From NCBI RefSeq assembly GCF_012489685.1, contig NC_080044.1:23354369-23418368 (forward strand): a stretch of 64,000 bases of DNA. The letters are read 5' to 3'. The translations under genes and the position numbers were made by a program. The notes below the pieces were generated by a model. It had not been told where the DNA came from and did no database searches. It saw only the letters and a program-made list of their open reading frames with translations. The stretch comes from Lotus japonicus (Eukaryota > Streptophyta > Magnoliopsida > Fabales > Fabaceae). Every line of letters starts with the position of its first letter. Within the stretch, counting starts at the first letter, position 1. Below are positions 10,152 to 20,460 of this stretch, in pieces.

Positions 10152-12062
10152 ATGGCTGCCACCACCAGTGAAACTCAAAGAGATGGTTACAATGCAAAGC
10201 CTCCTATGTTCGACGGTCAAAGGTTCGAATATTGGAAAGATAGACTGGAAAGTTTCTTTCTGGGTTTCGATGCAGATCTCTGGGATATTATTGTGGATGG
10301 CTACGAGCGTCCAGTTGATGCAGATGGCAAGAAGATCCCAAGGTCAGAGATGACTGCAGATCAAAAGAAGCTGTACTCACAACATCACAAAGCAAGAGCA
10401 ATTCTTCTAAGTGCTATTTCCTATGAAGAGTACCAGAAGATTACAGATCGTGAGTTTGCTAAAGGCATTTTTGAATCTCTGAAGATGTCTCATGAAGGAA
10501 ACAAGAAAGTCAAAGAATCAAAGGCATTGTCTTTGATCCAAAAGTATGAATCCTTCATCATGGAGCCAAATGAGTCCATTGAAGAAATGTTCTCCAGATT
10601 TCAGTTGCTTGTAGCTGGCATACGACCTCTCAACAAGAGCTACACAACAAAAGATCATGTCATAAGGGTCATTAGGTGTCTTCCTGAAAGTTGGATGCCT
10701 TTGGTGACTTCAATAGAGCTCACGAGAGATGTTGAGAATATGAGTTTAGAAGAACTCATCAGCATTTTGAAATGCCATGAGCTGAAGCGCTCAGAGATGC
10801 AAGATCTGAGGAAAAAGTCCATAGCCTTGAAATCCAAATCTGAAAAGGCTAAGGTTGAGAAGTCAAAGGCTCTTCAAGCTAAAGAAGAGGAATCTGAAGA
10901 AGCATCAGAAGATTCTGATGAAGATGAGCTGACTCTGATCTCCAAGAGACTCAACCGCATCTGGAAGCACAGGCAGAGCAAGTTCAAAGGCTCTGGAAAG
11001 GCAAAAGGAAAGTATGAGTCCTCAGGCCAGAAGAAGTCTTCAATCAAGGAAGTCACATGTTTTGAGTGCAAAGAATCTGGGCACTACAAAAGTGATTGTC
11101 CAAAGTTGAAGAAAGACAAGAAGCCAAAGAAGCACTTCAAGACGAAGAAGAGTCTGATGGTGACATTTGATGAATCAGAGTCAGAGGATGTTGACTCTGA
11201 TGGTGAAGTCCAAGGACTCATGGCAATTGTCAAAGACAAGGAAGCAGAGTCAAAGGAAGCTGTTGACTCTGACTCAGAATCAGAAGGAGATCCTAACTCA
11301 GACGATGAAAACGAGGTATTCGCTTCCTTCTCTACCTCTGAACTGAAACATGCTTTGTCTGATATCATGGATAAGTATAACTCTTTATTGTCTAAGCATA
11401 AAAAGTTGAAAAAGAACTTATCTGCTGTTTCCAAGACTCCTTCTGAACATGAGAAAATTATTTCTGATTTGAAAAATGAAAATCATGCTTTGGTAAATTC
11501 TAACTCTGTGCTTAAGAACCAGATTGCTAAGTTAGAAGAAATTGTTGCCTGTGATGCCTCTGATTGTAGAAATGAATCTAAGTATGAAAAGTCTTTTCAA
11601 AGATTCCTAGCTAAAAGCGTGGATAGAAGCTTAATGGCTTCAATGATCTATGGCGTAAGCAGAAATGGAATGCATGGCATTGGCTATTCTAAACCAATTA
11701 GAAATGAGCCTTCTATGTCTAAAGCTAAATCCTTGTATGAATGCTTTGTTCCCTCTGGTACCATATTGCCTGATCCTTTACCTGCTAAAGTTGCTAAACA
11801 CCCTCTTAAAAAGGGATCTTTCTCTATGACTAGATATCATGCAAATATTCCTTTAAAATATCATGTTGAGACACCCAAGGTGATCAGAACCTCTGGGGTA
11901 ACTAACAAGAGAGGACCCAGAAAGTGGGTACCTAAGGACAAGATTATCTATGTTGCAGATATCCTTGATAGCTCCACTGAAACACCAATCATGGTATCTG
12001 GACAGTGGATGCTCACGTCACATGACGGGAGAAAGGCGTATGTTCCGAGAGCTAAAACTTAA
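10152..12062 (+). CDS. gag: Gag polyprotein of element B
   Basis: 636 residues, intact, nearly identical to the gag of A. It has a copia gag domain in the first 220 residues, an acidic stretch [15 protein letters not shown] near 240, a CCHC zinc knuckle at residue 303, then a second acidic Ser-rich region and a helical Lys-rich region to about 470. It packages element RNA into cytoplasmic particles. The frame runs 113 bases into pol, so a ribosomal frameshift or another device is needed to make Gag-Pol. A still usable gag in an element with a broken pol could in principle be used in trans. Confidence 0.92.
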   Translation: MAATTSETQRDGYNAKPPMFDGQRFEYWKDRLESFFLGFDADLWDIIVDGYERPVDADGKKIPRSEMTADQKKLYSQHHKARAILLSAISYEEYQKITDREFAKGIFESLKMSHEGNKKVKESKALSLIQKYESFIMEPNESIEEMFSRFQLLVAGIRPLNKSYTTKDHVIRVIRCLPESWMPLVTSIELTRDVENMSLEELISILKCHELKRSEMQDLRKKSIALKSKSEKAKVEKSKALQAKEEESEEASEDSDEDELTLISKRLNRIWKHRQSKFKGSGKAKGKYESSGQKKSSIKEVTCFECKESGHYKSDCPKLKKDKKPKKHFKTKKSLMVTFDESESEDVDSDGEVQGLMAIVKDKEAESKEAVDSDSESEGDPNSDDENEVFASFSTSELKHALSDIMDKYNSLLSKHKKLKKNLSAVSKTPSEHEKIISDLKNENHALVNSNSVLKNQIAKLEEIVACDASDCRNESKYEKSFQRFLAKSVDRSLMASMIYGVSRNGMHGIGYSKPIRNEPSMSKAKSLYECFVPSGTILPDPLPAKVAKHPLKKGSFSMTRYHANIPLKYHVETPKVIRTSGVTNKRGPRKWVPKDKIIYVADILDSSTETPIMVSGQWMLTSHDGRKAYVPRAKT

Positions 12063-14549
12063 GCCTGGAGGCGAAGTTGGCTTTGGAGGAAATGAAAAGG
12101 GTAAAATTGTTGGTACTGGTACTATTTGTGTAGAGAGTAGTCCATGCATTGATAATGTGTTATTGGTAGACGGCTTAACACATAACTTATTGTCTATAAG
12201 TCAATTAGCTGACAAGGGTTATGATGTTATATTCAATCAAAAGTCCTGCCGGGCTGTAAGTCAGATCGATGGCTCTGTTCTATTTAACAGCAAGAGGAAG
12301 AACAACATCTATAAGATCAGATTATCTGAGTTGGAGGCTCAGAATGTGAAGTGCCTTCTGTCTGTTAATGAAGAGCAGTGGGTATGGCATAGACGGTTAG
12401 GGCATGCCAGTATGAGAAAGATTTCTCAGCTGAGCAAGCTAAACCTTGTCAGGGGCTTACCCAATCTGAAGTTCGCTTCAGACGCTCTTTGTGAAGCATG
12501 TCAGAAAGGCAAATTCACAAAAGTCCCTTTCAAGGCAAAGAATGTTGTCTCAACCTCAAGGCCGTTGGAACTTCTGCATATCGACCTTTTTGGACCAGTA
12601 AAAACTGAGTCTATAGGTGGCAAGAGATATGGGATGGTTATCGTTGATGACTATAGCCGCTGGATATGGGTAAAGTTTCTAACCCGCAAGGATGAGTCTC
12701 ATGCTGTGTTCTCTACCTTCATTGCTCAAGTGCAAAACGAGAAGGCTTGTAGGATTGTGCGTGTCAGAAGTGACCATGGTGGAGAGTTTGAGAATGATAA
12801 GTTTGAGAGTCTGTTTGATTCCTATGGAATTGCACATGATTTCTCTTGTCCCAGAACTCCTCAACAAAATGGTGTTGTTGAGAGGAAGAACAGAACTCTT
12901 CAGGAGATGGCTAGAACCATGCTCCAAGAAACTGGCATGGCTAAGCACTTTTGGGCAGAGGCAGTAAATACAGCATGTTACATTCAGAACAGAATCTCTG
13001 TGAGACCAATTCTGAATAAGACTCCTTATGAATTGTGGAAGAACATAAAACCTAACATTTCTTATTTTCATCATTTTGGCTGTGTTTGTTATGTTCTCAA
13101 TACTAAGGATAGATTGCATAAATTTGATGCTAAGTCTTCTAAGTGTCTATTACTTGGTTATTCTGATAGATCTAAAGGTTTTAGATTTTATAATACTGAT
13201 GCTAAGACTATTGAAGAATCTATTCATGTTAGATTTAATGATAAGCTTGACTCTGACCAGTCAAAGCTAGTTGAAAAGTTTGCAGATTTAAGCATTAATG
13301 TTTCTGACAAAGGCAAAGCTCTAGAGGAAGCTGAGCCAGAGGAAGATGAACCAGAGGAAGAAGCTGGTCCCTCTAACTCACAAACTCTGAAGAAGAGCAG
13401 AATCACTGCAGCTCACCCTAAGGAATTGATTCTGGGTAACAAAGACGAACCAGTCAGAACCAGATCTGCCTTCAGACCCTCTGAAGAGCATGGTATGAGA
13501 GACTTAGCTCATTCCTTCTGGAGAATGAGTTTGTAAGGGGTAAAGTAGATACAACTCTGTTTTGCAAGACTTATAAAGATGATATCTTAATTGTGCAAAT
13601 TTATGTTGATGATATTATATTTGGTTCTGCTAATCAATCTCTATGCAAAGAATTTTCCGAGATGATGCAGGCTGAATTTGAGATGAGTATGATGGGAGAA
13701 TTAAAGTACTTTCTGGGAATACAAGTTGATCAAACACCAGAAGGAACATATATCCATCAGAGCAAGTACACTAAAGAACTTCTGAAGAAGTTCAATATGC
13801 TGGAATCTACAGTGGCCAAGACTCCAATGCACCCTACATGCATTCTGGAGAAAGAAGATAAAAGTGGTAAAGTATGTCAGAAGCTCTATCGTGGCATGAT
13901 AGGTTCACTTCTCTACTTAACTGCATCTAGGCCAGACATACTATTTAGTGTTCACTTATGTGCTCGTTTCCAATCAGATCCAAGGGAAACCCACTTAACT
14001 GCTGTTAAGAGGATCCTAAGGTATCTGAAAGGCACCACTAACCTTGGCTTGATGTATAAGAAAACATCAGAGTATAAGCTTTCAGGTTACTGTGATGCTG
14101 ATTATGCTGGAGATAAAACAGAGAGAAAAAGTACTTCAGGAAATTGTCAATTTCTGGGAAGCAATCTAGTCTCATGGGCAAGCAAGAGGCAATCAACCAT
14201 TGCACTATCAACTGCAGAGGCAGAATATATCTCAGCAGCAATATGCAGCACTCAGATGCTCTGGATGAAACATCAGCTGGAGGATTATCAGATCCTTGAG
14301 AGCAATATCCCAATCTATTGTGATAACACTGCTGCAATCTCATTGAGTAAGAATCCTATCTTGCATTCAAGGGCAAAACACATTGAGTTAAAGTATCACT
14401 TTATTAGAGATTATGTACAGAAGGGCGTACTTCTTCTGAAGTTTGTTGATACTGACCATCAATGGGCAGATATCTTTACAAAGCCCTTAGCAGAAGATAG
14501 ATTTAATTTTATTCTGAAAAATCTAAACATGGACTTTTGTCCAGAGTGA
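11950..14549 (+). pseudogene. pol: pol of element B with a 505-bp deletion
   Basis: Protease (DSG near residue 18), the HHCC zinc region (WHRRLGH from residue 146) and the integrase core (Asp212, Asp275, Glu311, i.e. D-D35-E) are intact in 11950-13536. At about 13487-13491 the sequence jumps from the linker after integrase into the middle of reverse transcriptase. The intact pol is 3105 nt and this one 2600 nt, a loss of 505 bp that also shifts the frame, giving a stop at 13536. The lost part includes reverse transcriptase motif A (VKSAFLNG). YVDD and RNase H remain open in 13593-14549. The breakpoints in element A share AGAG, so the deletion looks microhomology-mediated. Confidence 0.93.
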
Positions 14550-14991
14550 AGATGGATCAGAACCTCTGACTATGATACTTCTTGATCAGAAGATGTCTAG
14601 TCCAGAAGGTAACTCAATCAGAGTGTGTGTACCCACTGGTACTGACTCTGAAGCTGAGACAACAACACGTGTGTCAGAATTTCTGATGCATAGTTCCTTG
14701 TGCCCGTGTGACAGTCTGTTATGATTGCGTGTAGATGTGCTTCTCTCTTGTGTGTGATTGTGTATTTTACTGTTACTATCTATCTTTAATTTTCAACCGT
14801 TGATCTTAAAAGTGCTTTTTGAATCAACAACGGTTATTTGATAAAACCCACTATACACACACGTTCTCTTTCACTTCCGGTTTTTACTCTCGATCTCTCT
14901 GTTTTTCAAAACCGCTCTTCTCGATTTCTCTCTCGATCTCACTTCATCTTCCAACCTTCATCTTCTACCTCAAACTTTCAACCACTTCAAA
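14550..14991 (+). other. Non-coding spacer between pol and env-like frame (B)
   Basis: 442 bases with no conserved frame, similar in all copies. A poly-pyrimidine-rich stretch at about 14860-14985 precedes the env-like ATG and resembles a 5' leader or a splice acceptor context. No clear promoter was identified. Confidence 0.45.
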
Positions 14992-17850
14992 ATGGTGAGA
15001 CAAACCAGAAGATCTACTGCAGATGCACCTCAGTTCCCTCACATGGTAGTTGGTCTGGCAACGGGTCAAAGGGGCCCTGAGAATCCAACTCAAGATCAAG
15101 TTCAAACTCAAGAACAGAGTGTTCCAATTGCAGAACGGGGCTGTGCCGTTCACTGCGTATTTGCTCCTGAGGAACTTCAAGTCCTGGCAGAATGGAGATT
15201 CGACCTCGACAACCTGGCTACAAATGGGTTTGATCTTCGTCTTGAAGTCCAAGCTCAAGGTTGGGGAAATTACTTCAACCGACTTCGAGGACCGATGTAT
15301 GAGAAACTGGTAAAGGAATTCTGGAAGCACGCCGACTGCGATGATACTCAGGTGGTCTCTCACATTCTTGGAAGAAAGATCATCATCACTGAGAAGTCAT
15401 TCGCGAATCTGCTAGGTGCAGACACTGCTTATGGGTTTCGTTTCCAACTCACGGAATCGAAGCTGAAACCCAGCACCAAGGACACAATCAACCAAGCCCT
15501 GTACACCACTTTCAAACCGGGCAAGACGAGTTACAAGGTGATGGATCTTCACCCCAAACTCAGGATCTGGCACAAGATCCTGCTTCACTGCATAAACCAG
15601 AGACCGAAGGGCAGTTCTCCAGACTACATCAACTTCAACCAGAAGGTGATGTTGTTCTTCATCCAAGATCAGAAGAAGATCTTCCTTCCCTACTTCCTGT
15701 TCTCCTACTTGAAGGAATGCATCCGGAAGTCTCGCACCACCGCCTCCATCAAGTCTGCAATCAAATATATCCCTTTTGGGAGGCTGCTCTCAGACTTTCT
15801 CATTGAAAGCAACCTGGTGCAAGATCTGGTTAATGCTGGATGTGTCGAAGATCTGAGCACAATTGTCAGTGATGTCTTCACTGCAAACTCTCTGAAGAAG
15901 ATGGGTTTGGTCCAGAAGAAGATTGCTCCTGCTCATGAAGACACATCTTCTGAGATCAGAGGTAGAAGGATGCCTCTGAATGACTACCCTCTGTGGACTC
16001 AGGCAGACAATCCTGACGCCATCAGATGCTATGTTGAAGACCTCAGGGCTCAAGGATTCGAAATTGACCTTGATGATTTCGTCAGCAGACTGCCGCCAGC
16101 TCCAGAGTTTCCTTCTCCTCCCAAGAAGAAAGCTCAGAGGAAGATGGTTCTGGAAGAATCCTCTGAGGACTTTGATGTCCCTCTGGTCAAGAAGACGAAG
16201 AGAAAGCCTGATGATGGTGATAATAGTGATAGTGAGGATGGTCCTCCTAAGAAGAAGCAGAAGAAGGTCAGAATCGTGGTGAAGCCTACTCGGGTGGAAC
16301 CAGCTGCTGAAGTGGTCAGAAGGACTGAACCTCCTGCCAGAGTGACTCGATCATCAGCACATTCAAGTAAGCCTGCACTTGCTTCTGATGATGATTTGAA
16401 TTTATTTGATGCACTCCCTATTTCTGCTATGCTCAAACACTCCTCAAATCCCCTCACTCCTATTCCTGAATCCCAACCAGCCGCACAAACCACCACTCCA
16501 CCACATTCCCCAAGATCTTCCTTCTTTCAACCTTCCCCTACTGAAGCACCTCTCTGGAATTTGCTTCAGAATCAACCCTCTAGGTCAGAAGAACCAACCT
16601 CTCTCCTCACCATTCCGTACGACCCATTACTTTCTGAACCAATCATCCATGAACAACCAGAGCCACACCAAACAGAACCACAACCCAGAACGTCTGATCA
16701 CTCTGTTCCCAGAGCATCAGAACGTCCTGCTGCCAGAACCACGGATACAGACTCTTCAACAGCCTTTACACCTGTATCCTTCCCAACCAATGTTGCTGAT
16801 TCTTCTCCCTCCAATAACTCTGAATCCATTAGAAAATTCATGGAGGTTAGAAAAGAAAAGGTGTCTACCTTAGAGGAATATTACCTAACTTGTCCAAGCC
16901 CTAGGAGATATCCTGGCCCTAGACCTGAACGTCTAGTAGACCCAGATGAACCTATCTTGGCTAATCCTTTACAAGAGGCAGACCCTTTGGCTCAACCAGC
17001 TCACCCTGTCCCTGACCAACAAGAGCCTATTCAACCAGAACCTGAAACCGAACATTCAGTGTCTAACCAATCCTCAGTTAGATCACCTCATCCTCTGGTT
17101 GAAACTTCAGACCCTCACCTTGGAACCTCTGACCCCAATGATCAAATGATTAACATTGGTTCTCCACAAGGTGCCTCTGAAGCTCATAACAGCAATCACC
17201 CAGCCTCTCCTGAAACCACCCTCTCCATAATTCCCTATACTCATCTCCAACCCACATCTCTCTCTGAGTGCATCAATATTTTCTATCATGAAGCCTCTTT
17301 GAGGCTCCGCAATGTGCACGGTCAGACTGACCTCAGTGAGAATGCTGAAAGTGTGGCTGATGAGTGGAACAATCTGAGCACTTGGCTAATGGCTCAAGTT
17401 CCAATTATGATGCAGCTCCTGCATGCAGAGGGAAGTCAGAGCATTGAGGCTGCAAAGCAAAGGTTTGCTCGAAGGGTGGCTCTTCATGAACAAGAACAGA
17501 GAAATAAGCTTCTTGAAGCCATTGAAGAAGCCAAGAGAAAGAAGGCTCAAGCAGAAGAAGCTGCACGTCTTGCAGCAGCTCAAGCTGAACAAGCCAGACT
17601 TGAGGCCGAGCGACTTGAAGCTGAGGCTGAAGCTCTTCGATGCCAAGCACTTGCACCAGTTGTGTTTACTCCTGCTGCTTCTGCTTCCATTCCAGATCCT
17701 CAAGCTGCTCAGAATGTTCCTTCCAGCTCTACTCAGACAAGCTCATCCAGACTCGACATCATGGAACAGCGTCTTGACATTCATGAATCCATGCTGATTG
17801 AGATGAAGCAAATGATGATGGAACTTCTGCGACGATCTGACAAACCTTAG
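14992..17850 (+). CDS. env-like protein of Sirevirus element B
   Basis: 952 residues, intact, start MVRQTRR conserved in all copies and in the context AAAATGG. Residues about 60-330 look like a folded domain (WGNYFNRLRGP, KEFWKHADCDD, FGRLLSDFLIESNLVQDL) and recall plant putative-transposon-protein domains, from memory only. About 395-430 contains basic clusters interleaved with acid (KKTKRK, PKKKQKKVR) that resemble nuclear localisation signals. About 430-740 is Pro/Ser/Thr/Gln-rich. About 830-885 is a strong coiled coil (EAIEEAKRKKAQAEEAARLA). I see no N-terminal signal peptide or membrane-spanning stretch from this start, so the traditional env label is by position only. Confidence 0.85.
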   Translation: MVRQTRRSTADAPQFPHMVVGLATGQRGPENPTQDQVQTQEQSVPIAERGCAVHCVFAPEELQVLAEWRFDLDNLATNGFDLRLEVQAQGWGNYFNRLRGPMYEKLVKEFWKHADCDDTQVVSHILGRKIIITEKSFANLLGADTAYGFRFQLTESKLKPSTKDTINQALYTTFKPGKTSYKVMDLHPKLRIWHKILLHCINQRPKGSSPDYINFNQKVMLFFIQDQKKIFLPYFLFSYLKECIRKSRTTASIKSAIKYIPFGRLLSDFLIESNLVQDLVNAGCVEDLSTIVSDVFTANSLKKMGLVQKKIAPAHEDTSSEIRGRRMPLNDYPLWTQADNPDAIRCYVEDLRAQGFEIDLDDFVSRLPPAPEFPSPPKKKAQRKMVLEESSEDFDVPLVKKTKRKPDDGDNSDSEDGPPKKKQKKVRIVVKPTRVEPAAEVVRRTEPPARVTRSSAHSSKPALASDDDLNLFDALPISAMLKHSSNPLTPIPESQPAAQTTTPPHSPRSSFFQPSPTEAPLWNLLQNQPSRSEEPTSLLTIPYDPLLSEPIIHEQPEPHQTEPQPRTSDHSVPRASERPAARTTDTDSSTAFTPVSFPTNVADSSPSNNSESIRKFMEVRKEKVSTLEEYYLTCPSPRRYPGPRPERLVDPDEPILANPLQEADPLAQPAHPVPDQQEPIQPEPETEHSVSNQSSVRSPHPLVETSDPHLGTSDPNDQMINIGSPQGASEAHNSNHPASPETTLSIIPYTHLQPTSLSECINIFYHEASLRLRNVHGQTDLSENAESVADEWNNLSTWLMAQVPIMMQLLHAEGSQSIEAAKQRFARRVALHEQEQRNKLLEAIEEAKRKKAQAEEAARLAAAQAEQARLEAERLEAEAEALRCQALAPVVFTPAASASIPDPQAAQNVPSSSTQTSSSRLDIMEQRLDIHESMLIEMKQMMMELLRRSDKP

Positions 17851-18043
17851 TTTTAGGATCTCTTCTTTTTCTTTCTTTTTATTTAACGTTGTTTTATTTA
17901 AACTCTGTTTCTTTTTATTTACTTATTCTATTTTATTCGTTTGTGATTCTATATGCATATCTATATATATATTTGTATCACATATGTTTGCAAAAATCTT
18001 TTTTATTCATCATATTTCTATGTTTACATCATATTTCTTTACA
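17851..18043. other. Convergent 3' region between env-like gene and antisense ORF (B)
   Basis: The two frames point at each other over 193 bases of AT-rich DNA. It carries TTTATT at 18002-18007, i.e. AATAAA on the minus strand, after the antisense stop. The layout is repeated in A and C. Confidence 0.5.
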
Positions 18044-18445
18044 TCATAATATATAGAATGGAGGATCCCTCCTCATTCTTCTACACTCCTGGCGCTGCTC
18101 TGACCTATCTTTCTCCAGACGCTCCAGTCCATGCTGGATGTTGTTGAGGCTGACCTTTAGCTCATCCCTCTCCAGACTCTCTTCTGAAGTCTTGAGCTTC
18201 TCTTCCAAGATCTCTTTTTCTTCCATCAGCTTGAGTTCAAGCCGGCTGAGTTCTTGCACCTCCTCCACGAAGGCAAGAAATTCCTTCAGGTCTCTCTCCA
18301 ACTCTGGACGCAGGTCCTCTTCCAGCAGTGTCCGTGTTAGCTCCGAGATGGTCGTTGTACCCTCTGGATGCCTGATGTTCAGGAACAAGTCCTCTTCAAA
18401 GGCCTTCTTCCTCAGCTCTTCTAGTGCTACGTTGTATGATGCCAT
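18044..18445 (-). CDS. Antisense small ORF of element B, coiled-coil protein of unknown function
   Basis: 133 residues, start MASYNVALEEL, context AAAATGGC which suits plant initiation. The protein is strongly charged and Leu-rich. The first 60 residues include a conserved FLNIRHPEG segment and a TLLEEDL stretch. From about 60 to 118 the pattern is a long coiled coil, and it ends QRQECRRMRRDPPF. It lies on the strand opposite to gag, pol and the env-like frame, between the latter and the 3' LTR. Comparison with C gives roughly 70 percent identity with mostly conservative changes (L/M, E/D, R/K, V/I), which argues for selection on the protein. Antisense extra ORFs are known in plant LTR elements; I cannot name this family. 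Confidence 0.7.
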   Translation of the reverse strand: MASYNVALEELRKKAFEEDLFLNIRHPEGTTTISELTRTLLEEDLRPELERDLKEFLAFVEEVQELSRLELKLMEEKEILEEKLKTSEESLERDELKVSLNNIQHGLERLEKDRSEQRQECRRMRRDPPFYIL

Positions 18446-18499
18446 TTTTTTTAACTGAAAATTGTTCGAGGTGTGAAGCTTACCTTTCTCTCCAACGCT

Positions 18500-18506
18500 T
18501 TATATA
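18500..18506 (-). promoter_or_regulatory. TATA box of antisense unit (B)
   Basis: On the minus strand CCTATATAAAGCG lies 55 bases before the antisense ATG. The identical core stands 54-60 bases before the ATG in element C, while the coding part between copies has diverged. Confidence 0.6.
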
Positions 18507-19233
18507 GGCTTCACTTTCTCTCTGAAAGTTAATGCTCCTACAGTTTCTCGAGGTTAAGTTCTTGGTAACTGACCCTTCTATTTACTCCCTTGGCCGGTGG
18601 TAAACGTTCTTCTCTCGCATTAACTCTTCTATTTATTTCGCCTAACTCTGATTCTTGCATCGTTTTCATTTTCTTTAAACTTAGACCTTCTCTAAGGGGG
18701 AGTACCTTGTACTTCAAGCTAAGTTTTTCACACCCCAAGCTTTTTGCTTATGACAAAAAGGGGGAGTAAACCCAGTTTTTGATGTGTAAGATGTGTTAGT
18801 GTGATTTATTTTTCTTTTGGAGATTTTAAGAGTTCCACCTTCATGACCATAGATGCGTCACTGGGCAAATACAAGGAATACATTTCACTTCTTCTGAAGT
18901 GATTATAAGTTGACTCTGATACCCAAGACTCTGATACCTTGTCCATGACTCTGATTACTTATGCGCTCTGATTACTCGATTTTCATCTATGTCATAAGTT
19001 TTTCACTCTGAACTCTTATATTATTTAGCTCAGAATCTAGACTTTACTAACGTTTTCATCAAGTATTAGATTCAGGGGGAGCTAAGCTCAGAATCAAGCA
19101 GTGACTTGAATGCAGAATGAGCAAGATAAACTATTCACATCAGGATAAGTATTATTCTATATCTCTAAACTCTGAGTGAATTCAGTTTAATGTTTAAGAA
19201 TTGTTCATCAAAAATCTTAGTTTTGTCATCATC
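18507..19233. other. Region with repeated polypurine-tract-like motifs (B)
   Basis: No supported gene on the plus strand. GGGGGAG motifs occur at about 18697 (TAAGGGGGAGTA), 18756 (AAAAAGGGGGAGTA) and 19074 (CAGGGGGAGCT) in addition to the true tract next to the LTR. Multiple tracts upstream of the 3' LTR are a reported Sirevirus trait. On the minus strand this region is the upstream DNA of the antisense unit. Confidence 0.55.
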
Positions 19234-19247
19234 AAAAAGGGGGAGAT
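19234..19247 (+). other. Polypurine tract (B)
   Basis: AAAAAGGGGGAGAT directly precedes the TG of the 3' LTR; primer for plus-strand DNA synthesis. Confidence 0.9.
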
Positions 19248-20455
19248 TGTAAGATCAAGTTTTGATCTAGTAGTACAACTCTATGTTTTGATGATTACAA
19301 GTTAACATTTTGATATGAACAATTGTGGTACTCTAACGTGTTTTTCTGAGTGTGCCATTTACAGGCTCTGATCTCAACTCAATCTCACACAAATCAGAAG
19401 CACTGTGTATAAAGAGTGACCCAAGCAACGCTTTCGCATTCACCATGTTCAGTATGAACAGTGGAAAAGCTTCAGAAGTTCTGAAGTTATACAAACTCTG
19501 ATGAGGACTCAGTCACTAGAAGCTCTGAAGATCCAGAAGTTCTGATAACCAAGAAACACTGAAGGTTCAGATGTTCTGATGGTGTAGAAGACTCTGAAGA
19601 TCCAGAAGCTGAATAGTGGAAACTCTGAAGTCCAAAAGCAAGAAACTCTGAAGGCCATGTTCTTTCCTCTGAGTTCAGAATCAGAAGAAACAATGGTCAG
19701 AGGATTTGTGCTTTCCCTCTAACTCTGATCAACCGGCTTCACAAGTTCCAATACGAAGCATTCCTCTGATCAGAAGTCTCCTAGGTTAAAAGGTCAAGTC
19801 GCTATCCAAGTACAAAAGCAAGTGTACCTTCCTGACGACCTACCTAACGTTCTCAGCCACAGCAGAAGCTGGATTTTCCAGAACTGCCCTCCAACGGTAG
19901 CATTTCCCATGCATTGCTCAACCCTAATCCTTGGAGTATATATAGAGGCTGAAGATTGAAAGAAGCGGCCAGAAAGCAATACATACGCGCAAGACATATT
20001 CAAATTATTCTAAGCTTTCTTTCATCTGAAATTCATTGAGTTTACTATTAGCTTTTTAGAAGCAAATCTCTTGTAAACAATTCTTTGATAAACAGTTTGT
20101 TTAGTTCCTTTAGGAGATCAAGGTTGATCGGATCCTAGAGAAGACTAAGAGAGTGAATCTTAGTGTGAGCTAAGTCAGTGTAATTGTTAGTCACTTGTAG
20201 GTTTCAAGTGCAGTTGTAACTCTTACCTGATTAGTGGATTGCCTTCATTCTAAGAAGGAAGAAATCACCTTAACGGGTGGAATGGAGTAGCTTGAGTGAT
20301 TTATCAAGTGAACCAGGATAAAATCCTTGTGTGCTTTTCTATCTCTTATCTTTTGCACTTAAGTTCTCGAAAGATTTGTCAAAATCTTTAAGGTGGAAGT
20401 TTTGTACTGAAAACGTTATTCAAACCCCCCCTTTCTACCGTTTTTCATACCTTCA
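19248..20455 (+). repeat. 3' LTR of element B
   Basis: 1208 bp, TGTAAG...CTTCA. The promoter box TATATATAG is at 19937-19945, about 520 bp before the LTR end. The first 450 bp hold many TCAGAA/TTCTGA words, several of which pair as short palindromes such as TTCAGAAGTTCTGAAG (19471). Confidence 0.94.
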
Positions 20456-20460
20456 ACCTC

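Larger units (their letters stand above)
9885..20455 (+). mobile_element. Sirevirus (Ty1/copia) element B, 5' LTR truncated
   Basis: Plus-strand element with partial 5' LTR, primer site, gag, deleted pol, env-like frame, antisense ORF, polypurine tracts and a complete 3' LTR (19248-20455). The visible internal part (10080-19247) is 9168 bp; adding the missing 505 bp of pol and two full LTRs gives about 12.1 kb, the same as corrected element C. The candidate target duplication on the right is ACCTC (20456-20460); its partner would lie left of element A, outside the window. Confidence 0.92.

Noticed and set aside
18538..18738. 66-residue open frame on the minus strand upstream of the antisense ORF in element B
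   Set aside because: The equivalent region of element C has stops in this frame and no common ATG; it overlaps the antisense promoter region.
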